From: an uncultured Acidiferrobacteraceae bacterium | GTDB taxonomy: Bacteria; Pseudomonadota; Gammaproteobacteria; Arenicellales; UBA868 | Reading direction: 5' to 3' | NCBI GenBank assembly: GCA_913062915.1 | Contig: CAJXWH010000005.1 | Location: 1-32,988 of the forward strand | Length of the DNA stretch: 32,988 nt | Part shown: piece after piece, positions 8,499-17,076 of the stretch | Layout of the letters: each line of letters opens with the position of its first letter | Numbering within the stretch: position 1 is the first letter of the stretch | Notes under the pieces: generated by a model | What the model saw: the letters and a program-made list of their open reading frames with translations, nothing else | What the model was told of the DNA's origin: nothing | Databases searched by the model: none | Program-made: the position numbers and the translations under genes

Positions 8499-11400
8499 GT
8501 CGTTCGTTGCGAGTAGCAAATGGTGGCAGCATCCGCCGTACGCGGCTGTTGTCGTTTTCGTTCAACGGCACACTGTATTCGGGCTTCGAAGGAGATACGT
8601 TGGCATCCGCATTGCTTGCCAATAATGTGCGCACGGTACATCGGAGTTTCAAATATCATCGGCCAAGGGGAGTCGTGGGCAGCGGTGCAGAAGAACCAAA
8701 TTCAATAGTCCAAGTGGGCAGTGGCTCGAAGGCGACACCTAATTTGCGTGCGACGCAAATTGAACTTTACGATGGTTTGACTGCTCGATCAGTATCGGGT
8801 TGGCCGAGCCTACGTGTTGATCTCTATGCGTTGAATGGCCTGTTGGGTCGTTTATTGCCGGCGGGTTTTTATTACAAAACATTTATGCGGCCTCGCTTTC
8901 TTTGGAGTTGGTACGAGCATTTCATACGAAAAGCAGCTGGCCTGGGGCAGGCGCCCCGCGAGGCCGACTTAGATCACTACGATAAATTAAACATTCATTG
9001 TGATGTCCTTATCGTCGGAGGGGGGCCGACGGGCCTCATGGCGGCGCGGGCGGCGGGTCGTGCGGGTGCCAGGGTGATCATGGCCGACGAACAGGCGGAA
9101 ATGGGAGGAAGCCTTCTTTCAAGTACGGCCTCAATTGGCGGCAAGAAGCCAGGCGATTGGGTTGAAACCGTTGTCAGTGAACTTACTCGGATGCCAGAAG
9201 TCATTCTACTTCCTCGCAGTACAGTCACCGGATATTACGATCACAATTTCCTTGTGATTAACGAGCGCCGTACGGATCATCTGGAGCGACCAGATCCAAG
9301 GCTTCGTCGCGAGCGAATCTGGCGAGTCCGGGCAAGTCAGGTGGTATTAGCAACTGGTGCGATAGAAAGGCCACTGGTTTTTTCAAATAATGATAAACCG
9401 GGCGTGATGCTGGCATCGGCGGTTTCTACATACCTCGTTCGTTACGGCGTTCTACCCGGACGGAAAATTGTTTTTTTTACCAACAATGATTCGGCTTACC
9501 AAACAGTCTTGCAACTTGTGGATGCGGGTATGGAGGTGGTTGCGGTTGTGGATGTCCGGTCCGACCCTCAGGGTGATCTCATTCAGCAAGTACGTTCGGC
9601 AGGCGTCCCTATATTCGAAGGACACGTGGTAGTCGACGTGCGCGGAGGAACCAGTGGATTAAGAATGGTTTTGATTGCCAGAGTTAATAAGACGCTGGAT
9701 GAAATACTAAGCCACAAGGGCGAGCTTCGTTGCGATGTCCTTGCGGTTTCGGGAGGTTGGAATCCAGTGGTTCACCTGCACGCGCAATCTGGGGGTAAAC
9801 CGGTGTTTAACGAGGAGTGTGCTAGCTTTTTACCGGGTCCATCGGTACAGAATGAGCGATCTGCAGGGGCCGGAAATGGAACCTTCGGTCTCGCTGACTG
9901 CTTGCGTGAAGGGGCGGAAGCCGGCCGACGTGCGGCACAAGACGCAGGGCTAACTGGCGATGGCAGTGTCGATATCCCTAAGGTCGAGAGCCATGTAGAA
10001 GGGTCGTTGCATCCAATCTGGGTCGTTCCTAATGGTTTGGCTGAAGGGCGCGGCGGAAAAAAGTTCGTTGATTTGCAGAATGATACGACCGTAGCGGATA
10101 TTCGACTCGCCGCACGGGAGGGATATCGTTCTGTTGAACACCTCAAGAGATATACGGCTCTTGGGTTTGGCACGGACCAGGGAAAACTGGGGAACATTAA
10201 TGGTATGGCGATCCTTGCGGATGTGCTGGGGCAGGCTCCGGGGAAAATAGGGACGACAACTTTTCGCCCGAACTACACGCCTGTTACTTTTGGTGCGATT
10301 GCGGGGCGGGAGATTGGCTCAACTTTCTTCGATCCAACACGAAAGACAGCGGTTCATCAATGGCATGTGGAAAACGGGGCTGAATTCGAAGACGTCGGAC
10401 AATGGAAAAGACCGTGGTACTACCCGTTGCCGGGAGAGACGATGAACGAAGCTGTGCGCCGGGAGTGTTTGGCGACTCGGGAGAGTCTGGGGATATTGGA
10501 TGCATCAACGCTTGGCAAGATCGAGATTCGAGGCCCCGACTCCGCGGAATTTCTGAATCGAATCTACACAAATTCTTGGTTAACGCTTGAAATTGGGCGC
10601 TGCCGGTACGGGTTGATGTTGGGTGAGGACGGCATGGTAATGGATGATGGTGTCACGTCGCGAATTGGAGAGGATCATTACCTGATGACTACCACGACCG
10701 GTGGCGCAGCCCACGTACTGGCCTGGATGGAACGATGGCTGCAGACGGAGTGGCCACACCTCAGGGTCTATCTGACGTCTGTGACAGATCATTGGTTTGT
10801 AACGAGTGTAGCGGGCCCAAATAGCCGTGAGATTCTTACGAAGCTTTGCACCGATATCGATTTTTCCGCCGATGCTTTCCCATTTATGTCTGTTCGGGCA
10901 GGTACTGTTGCCGGAATCCCGGCCCGTGTTTATCGAATCAGTTTCAGCGGTGAGCTGGCATACGAGATTAACGTGTCTGCCAATTATGGTCGCAGCCTCT
11001 GGCAGGCAATAATGACTGCTGGCCAGTCATTGAATATTACGCCCTATGGCACGGAGGCAATGCATGTGTTGCGCGCCGAAAAAGGCTATATCATCGTGGG
11101 TCAGGATACCGATGGTTCAGTGACGCCAGGTGACCTCGGCATGGATTGGATTGTGTCAAATGGCAAGGATTGTATTGGGAAGCGCTCGTTGTCCCGCCAA
11201 GATACTCGACGGGAAAATCGGAAACAGCTGGTCGGCCTTACGACTGTCGATCCGACGTTGGTATTACCGGAGGGTGCACAGTTGCTGAATGAGCCGGCGA
11301 AAGAATTTCCGGCCCCTATGGTTGGGCACGTGACATCCAGTTATTTTAGTCCATCCCTCCGGCATTCGATTGCATTGGCGCTGGTCAAAGGGGGCCGGAG

Positions 11401-11509
11401 CCGAGAGGGTAGCATGGTCTATGCGCAGTTAATTGATGGGCGCGTAATTCCCGCGACAATTGGACAACCAAAATTTTTTGACCCGGAAAATCAACGCCAG
11501 AAGGTGTAA
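8495..11509 (+). CDS. soxA: Sarcosine oxidase subunit alpha
   Basis: ATG at 8495 overlaps soxD stop (ATGA). N-terminal SFNGTLYSGFEGDTLASALLANNVRTVHRSFKYHRPRG, central VLIVGGGPTGLMAARAAGRAGARV, C-terminal aminomethyltransferase-like domain. ORF track start 8381 is too early. Confidence 0.94.
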   Translation: MSRSLRVANGGSIRRTRLLSFSFNGTLYSGFEGDTLASALLANNVRTVHRSFKYHRPRGVVGSGAEEPNSIVQVGSGSKATPNLRATQIELYDGLTARSVSGWPSLRVDLYALNGLLGRLLPAGFYYKTFMRPRFLWSWYEHFIRKAAGLGQAPREADLDHYDKLNIHCDVLIVGGGPTGLMAARAAGRAGARVIMADEQAEMGGSLLSSTASIGGKKPGDWVETVVSELTRMPEVILLPRSTVTGYYDHNFLVINERRTDHLERPDPRLRRERIWRVRASQVVLATGAIERPLVFSNNDKPGVMLASAVSTYLVRYGVLPGRKIVFFTNNDSAYQTVLQLVDAGMEVVAVVDVRSDPQGDLIQQVRSAGVPIFEGHVVVDVRGGTSGLRMVLIARVNKTLDEILSHKGELRCDVLAVSGGWNPVVHLHAQSGGKPVFNEECASFLPGPSVQNERSAGAGNGTFGLADCLREGAEAGRRAAQDAGLTGDGSVDIPKVESHVEGSLHPIWVVPNGLAEGRGGKKFVDLQNDTTVADIRLAAREGYRSVEHLKRYTALGFGTDQGKLGNINGMAILADVLGQAPGKIGTTTFRPNYTPVTFGAIAGREIGSTFFDPTRKTAVHQWHVENGAEFEDVGQWKRPWYYPLPGETMNEAVRRECLATRESLGILDASTLGKIEIRGPDSAEFLNRIYTNSWLTLEIGRCRYGLMLGEDGMVMDDGVTSRIGEDHYLMTTTTGGAAHVLAWMERWLQTEWPHLRVYLTSVTDHWFVTSVAGPNSREILTKLCTDIDFSADAFPFMSVRAGTVAGIPARVYRISFSGELAYEINVSANYGRSLWQAIMTAGQSLNITPYGTEAMHVLRAEKGYIIVGQDTDGSVTPGDLGMDWIVSNGKDCIGKRSLSRQDTRRENRKQLVGLTTVDPTLVLPEGAQLLNEPAKEFPAPMVGHVTSSYFSPSLRHSIALALVKGGRSREGSMVYAQLIDGRVIPATIGQPKFFDPENQRQKV

Positions 11510-11601
11510 GCGTACGTATTTAAAAAATGAACAAAAACCCAATTCGATCGTTTCAAACTTCGGCCCAGCGTCGGCTTACGGATAGCGGGTAGAGCTTCAT
11601 C

Positions 11602-12282
11602 GTGAATCATCCCAAGATCACAGCGGTATCTCCGTTGGTAGAACATGTCGACGTTTCCAGTCAACTTGGGATAAACGGGTGGCGTGGGGTCGAATTGGAA
11701 GAGCTCGCATTTTGTATTCATCTGAACTTGCGTTGTGATCCATCAGATTCCCAAGCACTTACGGCAGCCTCAACAGCCTTGGGTGTCGCATTGCCGTTGC
11801 GCCCTAATACCTTTCATGAGGCATCGGACATACGAATACACTGGCTTGGGCCGGACGAATGGTTGGTAGTAGCCCCCACGACTGACATACACCTAGTCGA
11901 CAAGATCGTTTCGGCATGGACAGGGTTCCATCATTCAGTGACGGACATCACAGGGGGGCAAACCGTAGTTCGAATACAGGGAGACAGGGCGCGCGAATTA
12001 TTCAACCATGGCTGTACCCTAGATTTACATCATAGGGTATTTAAGGTAGGTCAATGCGCGCAGTCGTTGTTGGCCCACGTGCCGGTTCTGATCAGTCGCA
12101 GAGTTGATGACGCGAACGGAACCTGTCGATTCGATATCGTTGTTCGTCGTAGTTATGCCGATTACCTGGCGAAATGGCTGGCGGATAGTGCTGAGGAAAT
12201 CGGTTTTGTGAATCGACTGGGAAACTCGCAACAACCGACTTCTTCGAACAATAGAAGTCAGGTCTCATCTGCAAGTAAATAG
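11602..12282 (+). CDS. soxG: Sarcosine oxidase subunit gamma (GTG start)
   Basis: RIHWLGPDEWLVVAP, HSVTDITGGQTVVRIQGDRARELFNHGCTLDLHHRVFKVGQCAQSLLAHVPVLI typical of gamma subunit; position at end of the operon. Confidence 0.88.
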   Translation: MNHPKITAVSPLVEHVDVSSQLGINGWRGVELEELAFCIHLNLRCDPSDSQALTAASTALGVALPLRPNTFHEASDIRIHWLGPDEWLVVAPTTDIHLVDKIVSAWTGFHHSVTDITGGQTVVRIQGDRARELFNHGCTLDLHHRVFKVGQCAQSLLAHVPVLISRRVDDANGTCRFDIVVRRSYADYLAKWLADSAEEIGFVNRLGNSQQPTSSNNRSQVSSASK

Positions 12283-12313
12283 ATTTATTTGTGGACTAGG
12301 GGAAGTGTGAGGG

Positions 12314-13282
12314 TTAAGAGGTTACGCGATCTTTGGGTGTACCCGTTTCAAGGAATACTTCAATATTTTCTATTACGCGAAACCCCATTTCATCTCGGGC
12401 TTCCGTCGTTGCTGTTCCCACGTGAGGAGACAGCACCACGTTTTTCATCATTAGGGCGGGATTAACCTCCGGCTCGTTTTCGTAAACGTCCAGTCCAGCA
12501 CCAGAGATGATGCCGTCTCGCAGGGCGCGTATCAAAGCATCCTCATCGACCACGCCTCCTCTAGCAGCGTTAATCAATATACTGGTGGGTTTCATTGTCC
12601 GAAACGCTTCATCATTGATAAGATGGTGGGTCTCGGCTGTGAGTGGACAGTGGATTGAGACAATGTCCGCAAGCGCGAGCAGTTCATATAGCTCAGGACA
12701 GTAGCGAGCCTCGAATTCTTTCTCGGCGACGCGATCTCGATTTCGATTGTAGTAAATAACAGGCATACGAAACGCCCGAACACGGCGGGCTACGGCTTTA
12801 CCGATGCCACCAAGTCCTATGATCCCGACTGTTTTCCCCCAGACTCTAAGGCCACATAAGGGATCGTCGACTTTAAATCCTTGCCAGTTGCCACACCGCA
12901 CAATGTTGTCCAGATCAATAAGCCGTCGGCAGACGGAGATCATCAGCCCAATTGTGAGATCTGCTGTGTCCTCTGCTACGACGTCTGGCGTATTGCTGAC
13001 CTGGATACCGCGCTTTGTGGCGGCTGAAATGTCAATATGTTGAGTACCTGCACTAATGGTTGCGATCAGTTTGATGCTTTCCGGGAGCCTCGAAATTAAA
13101 TCTGCATCGATAGCATCAAAACCGGAGGGGCAAAGTGCAGTGGCACCTTCACACTGCTTTACGATCTCTGCCGGAGTTAGAATTCGATCCGTTGGATTTA
13201 GCCTCGCATCGAATCGTTCAGCAATTGCTTGTTGTGCAGTTGGTGTCCAGCTTCGTGTTACCACCACGACAGGTTTTGTCAT
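12314..13282 (-). CDS. D-2-hydroxyacid dehydrogenase (glyoxylate/hydroxypyruvate reductase-like)
   Basis: GIIGLGGIGKAVARR NAD-binding motif, NAARGGVVDEDAL, LSPHVGTAT catalytic His segment. Confidence 0.9.
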   Translation of the reverse strand: MTKPVVVVTRSWTPTAQQAIAERFDARLNPTDRILTPAEIVKQCEGATALCPSGFDAIDADLISRLPESIKLIATISAGTQHIDISAATKRGIQVSNTPDVVAEDTADLTIGLMISVCRRLIDLDNIVRCGNWQGFKVDDPLCGLRVWGKTVGIIGLGGIGKAVARRVRAFRMPVIYYNRNRDRVAEKEFEARYCPELYELLALADIVSIHCPLTAETHHLINDEAFRTMKPTSILINAARGGVVDEDALIRALRDGIISGAGLDVYENEPEVNPALMMKNVVLSPHVGTATTEARDEMGFRVIENIEVFLETGTPKDRVTS

Positions 13283-13330
13283 CTTTCCATCTCAGTGGTC
13301 CAATAGGCCTATTGTAAATCGAATAAGTGT

Positions 13331-14623
13331 TTAGGACTTAGTTTCAGCGGTTGGCGTTGTCAACTGCGATAGTTGTTTGGGCGCTCGTAAAAACAGGGCA
13401 ACGAATGCCAAGAGTATTGGTAGGATTGTCAAACTGCGAAGAGTGATGTCATAAGACCCGGTGGAATCTAAAGCAATTGCAAGAGGGAGCGGACCCAGCG
13501 ATGCGCCGACAATGACTATCATTTGACCGAATCCCTGAATGCTGCCCAAATGTTTTCGCCCAAAGTATTTCGGCCACATAAATGCAACAAACGTCATAGT
13601 CACGGCGTTATTTATGCCAAAGATTAACGCATAGATAATCGCCCCAGACATGCCAGTAACCAGAGTGACAGAAAATAGTGACGCCACCATGATGATGAGG
13701 CCGCCAGAAAGCATCCATTCGGTTCGAAAGTGATCGAGCATTCGACCGACGATCGGCATCGTAATCGCTGCCGTGATTCCGGTAATTGTAAACATAGAAG
13801 CTGCGTTCTGCGCCGAGAGTCCATGTTCCATCAAGATACCTTTGTTCTCTACATGAAGCGCAGTTACCAGCATCGAAAGTGTGAAAAGGCTTCCCGTGAT
13901 GATGTAAAAAGCTGGCGTACGCAACGCTGCAGTGCGGGTTATTCCAGTGATCGTGGTAGAACTGAGTGAGTCGTCCGTTGCGATAACACCGTCCGGTGCG
14001 AGGCCGACTTGTTCTGGTTTGTTGTAGGCGAATAGAAGGATCGGTGGCAGCAAAATGATCCAGGTGCTAATTCCTAACCATATCCACGTCTCGCGCCAAC
14101 CGATGGCCTCGATTAACCATTGGCACAAGGGAGGATGAATTGCTATCGAAATTGGAAAACCTAGGGACATGATGCCAAGAGCGAAACCGCGTTTGCGAAC
14201 AAACCACTGCGAGACCATGTTGTTGCAATTCAGCATCAGCGAGCCTTGACCGAGGAACCGTAACAAACCGAATCCAATTGCCACATAGATCCAATTAGAT
14301 GCAAAGCTGAATAACACGCACGCTGAACCCAGCGCCAGCGTCAGTATCCAGAGCATGCGTACCGGGCCGACCTTGTCAATAAGACTGCCGAGCTTGGGTA
14401 ACAGAAAGGCGGCCATCAACGTCGCAACGCCGTAGGCTGCAGCAAGGGAGGTGCGGGTTAATCCCAGCTCCCGCGATAGAGGGTCAAAAAACAGGCCAAT
14501 CAGATGAGATTGCCCGGGCCCGCTGCCAAACATCACAATTGCGGCGACGGGAAGAATAACCCAGCCATAGAACACTCTACGACTCAGAGTTTGAAACAGA
14601 GAGCGCCGAAGTCCAGTAAGCAT
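13331..14623 (-). CDS. MFS transporter (monocarboxylate / oxalate-formate antiporter-like)
   Basis: Multiple hydrophobic helices; RRVFYGWVILPVAAIVMFGSGPGQSHLIGLFFDPLSRELGLTRTSLAAAYG N-terminus typical of this MFS group. Confidence 0.85.
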   Translation of the reverse strand: MLTGLRRSLFQTLSRRVFYGWVILPVAAIVMFGSGPGQSHLIGLFFDPLSRELGLTRTSLAAAYGVATLMAAFLLPKLGSLIDKVGPVRMLWILTLALGSACVLFSFASNWIYVAIGFGLLRFLGQGSLMLNCNNMVSQWFVRKRGFALGIMSLGFPISIAIHPPLCQWLIEAIGWRETWIWLGISTWIILLPPILLFAYNKPEQVGLAPDGVIATDDSLSSTTITGITRTAALRTPAFYIITGSLFTLSMLVTALHVENKGILMEHGLSAQNAASMFTITGITAAITMPIVGRMLDHFRTEWMLSGGLIIMVASLFSVTLVTGMSGAIIYALIFGINNAVTMTFVAFMWPKYFGRKHLGSIQGFGQMIVIVGASLGPLPLAIALDSTGSYDITLRSLTILPILLAFVALFLRAPKQLSQLTTPTAETKS

Positions 14624-14682
14624 CGAACGATTAGTGAGGAGCGCGAGGTGCAGCGATGAATTTGATCGTTGATCCTTGGACT

Positions 14683-15495
14683 TTACAAATTCCGCCCAAA
14701 GTCCAGCAAGGACTCAATCAGTGGTCGAGGTGTCTCAATTGGAAGCATATGCCCTGCTTCTTTTATATCCACTCGTTGTGCGTTAGGAATCCGCTCTATC
14801 AGGCTATCAACCACATTGGCGTCGAAAAACACACGATCGTTTAAGCCCATAACGATTAGAACCGGGCATGTGATCTTCTCGTATTCGATTTCCCAGTCGG
14901 CCGCACCCATATTCTTAAGTAAATTGTAAGTTCCAGATTGTTTATCAAGCGGCTGGTAGTCGGTGTCTGGCTGAATGAAATTCTTTCGGTTGGCAGCCAG
15001 CCAATCAGGGCCCCAGAGCAACGGCGTCATCATATCCGCCATAAGTTGCGGGCCCCCGACCTCCATGACGCGGACCACTGCGTCGTTAATCCAGGATATG
15101 CGAGGACCAATTTTTCGCAAGGTGTTTATAAGAACGAGTCCGTTTGCGGCGAGTCCGGCGAGATGTGCCTGGGCTGCGAACAGGCCGCCGATCGACAACC
15201 CCACCAAGATAGGCCTCGCAATCTCTAGCGTGTCGATAATTAGGCGCAGGTCTCCAGCGATCAGTGTGTCATTGAGCGTCTTTCCTTGGGAGAACGGGCT
15301 GTCGGGTTGGCCACGAAAGTTATAGGCCAGCGTGCCATAACCGGCATCACGAAGTGCTGGCCCAACTTCCGCCTGCCATTGTTGGGTGGTTCCAGAGACC
15401 GGGTTGACAAACACAAAGGTGGGCATGCCGGTGCCTGATGGAGAGTCACGTTCGTAGTACAGGCCATCATCGGGTCCGATTGTCAGATACGACAT
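14683..15495 (-). CDS. Alpha/beta hydrolase
   Basis: PTFVFVNPVSGTTQQW, GTLAYNFRGQPDS, nucleophile elbow VGLSIGG, C-terminal EAGHMLPIE His motif. Confidence 0.88.
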   Translation of the reverse strand: MSYLTIGPDDGLYYERDSPSGTGMPTFVFVNPVSGTTQQWQAEVGPALRDAGYGTLAYNFRGQPDSPFSQGKTLNDTLIAGDLRLIIDTLEIARPILVGLSIGGLFAAQAHLAGLAANGLVLINTLRKIGPRISWINDAVVRVMEVGGPQLMADMMTPLLWGPDWLAANRKNFIQPDTDYQPLDKQSGTYNLLKNMGAADWEIEYEKITCPVLIVMGLNDRVFFDANVVDSLIERIPNAQRVDIKEAGHMLPIETPRPLIESLLDFGRNL

Positions 15496-15739
15496 TTCGC
15501 TGCTCCTGAAAATTCTTTGTGATCATATCGTTTGTGGAGGCACTGACGGTACTGTATTTGCCTCTATGGTATGACCGTGGTGACGACTCGTACGAACGGC
15601 AGATAGACAATTTCCTAAGTTCACTGAATCCTATTGGTTCGAATTAGTCGGCGGGACTATACCCAGTAGGGATGGCTTCGTTAGAATAAACTTCATATTG
15701 CAGGTAACCAACCCACTTAAGAGAGAGTGAAAAACTAAG

Positions 15740-16603
15740 ATGCAGTACGAGGCTCCCACTACAGTTGACCAGGCGGTCGCTTTGCTGAAAAATTCGGGAA
15801 ATGCATCCAAAGTGCTGGCAGGAGGTACAGACTTACTAGTACAACTCCGATCGGGAATGATAGAACCCGAACTGATTGTGGATATCAAAAAGATTCCGGA
15901 GGTTCGATCAATTCTGAAAGAAGATGGAAAATTCCGAGTCGGTGCAGTGGTTACGGGTGCCGAACTTGGCGAACATGGAGACCTAAAGGCAGCTTGGCCC
16001 GGAGTAGTCGAAGCAGCCGAATTGATTGGTTCGACTCAAATTCAAGGTCGAGCTTCACTCGGCGGCAACCTCTGTAACGCTTCACCCGCTGCGGATGCGG
16101 TCCCCGCCCTTGTAGCGGCTGGCGCCATATGCATGATCGCAGGACCAAATGGACGCCGGGAACTGCCTGTGGGGGCGATATGTACGGGTCCCGGCCAGAC
16201 CAGCCTGTCGCCCGGCGAATTTGTCGTATCGTTTTTATTTCCGATACCAAAACCACGATCCGGTGATGCTTATTTGCGTTTCATTCCCAGGACTGAGATG
16301 GATATTGCGGTGGTGGGTGTGGGGATTCATATTACCCTCGACGCCGAGAATGTTTGCGTGGATGCGCGGGTTGCTGTTGGTGCGGTGGCACCAACAGTTT
16401 TACTGGTAGAAGAATCAGCCGCGGCGCTGGTGGGAACGATGGTAGATGATGCTAGCATTGATAAGATGATTGCTGCCGTGCGTGATTCTTGCGACCCGAT
16501 CGATGACAAACGCGGCACGGTGGTATATAGAACTCAAGTGGCAGGGGTACTGGCGGGGCGGGTATGCCGAATTGCTTTACAGCGAACAAGGAGGCATGAG
16601 TGA
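15740..16603 (+). CDS. Molybdenum hydroxylase (xanthine dehydrogenase family), FAD-binding medium subunit
   Basis: MQYEAPTTVDQAVALL, VLAGGTDLLVQLRSG, RASLGGNLCNASPAAD FAD-binding motifs. Confidence 0.93.
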   Translation: MQYEAPTTVDQAVALLKNSGNASKVLAGGTDLLVQLRSGMIEPELIVDIKKIPEVRSILKEDGKFRVGAVVTGAELGEHGDLKAAWPGVVEAAELIGSTQIQGRASLGGNLCNASPAADAVPALVAAGAICMIAGPNGRRELPVGAICTGPGQTSLSPGEFVVSFLFPIPKPRSGDAYLRFIPRTEMDIAVVGVGIHITLDAENVCVDARVAVGAVAPTVLLVEESAAALVGTMVDDASIDKMIAAVRDSCDPIDDKRGTVVYRTQVAGVLAGRVCRIALQRTRRHE

Positions 16604-17073
16604 GTAAAGTTCATGTTTCGACAATCATCAACGATGATACCGTTGAGTTCTTATGTGAGTCCGAGCAGACATTACTCGATGTCTTGCGTGATGACCTACG
16701 ATTAACAGGGAGTAAAGAGGGGTGTGCTTCTGGAGACTGTGGTGCCTGCAGCGTAATAATGGATGGTCGCTTGGTCTGCGCGTGCCTTTTGCTAGCGGCT
16801 GAGGCAGAAGGCAGCACCATAGAGACCATTGAGGGTATGGCAAACGGTTCTGATTTACATCCTCTGCAACAACAATTTCTTGATCATGCCGCTTTACAGT
16901 GTGGCGTGTGTACACCAGGATTTTTAATAGCCGCAAAGGCGTTGTTAGATCGGAACCCGGATCCCACTGAAACCGAAGTGAGATATTGGTTAGCAGGAAA
17001 CCTATGTCGATGTACAGGTTATGACAAGATTGTTCGTGCGGTTTTAGATACTGCCGCTGAAACGAGGAATTGA
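16600..17073 (+). CDS. Molybdenum hydroxylase, (2Fe-2S)-binding small subunit (GTG start)
   Basis: GCASGDCGACSVIMDGRLVCAC and CGVCTPGFLIAAKALL...GNLCRCTGYDKI; start codon overlaps the preceding stop (GTGA). Confidence 0.95.
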   Translation: MSKVHVSTIINDDTVEFLCESEQTLLDVLRDDLRLTGSKEGCASGDCGACSVIMDGRLVCACLLLAAEAEGSTIETIEGMANGSDLHPLQQQFLDHAALQCGVCTPGFLIAAKALLDRNPDPTETEVRYWLAGNLCRCTGYDKIVRAVLDTAAETRN

Positions 17074-17076
17074 AAC

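Noticed and set aside
9772-10197. 141-aa minus-strand ORF
   Set aside because: Antisense to soxA; composition typical of a shadow frame.
15511-15523. 13-mer AATTCTTTGTGAT shared upstream of two minus-strand genes (also at 23870-23882)
   Set aside because: A few 13-mer repeats are expected by chance in about 33 kb and neither copy forms a convincing full operator dyad.
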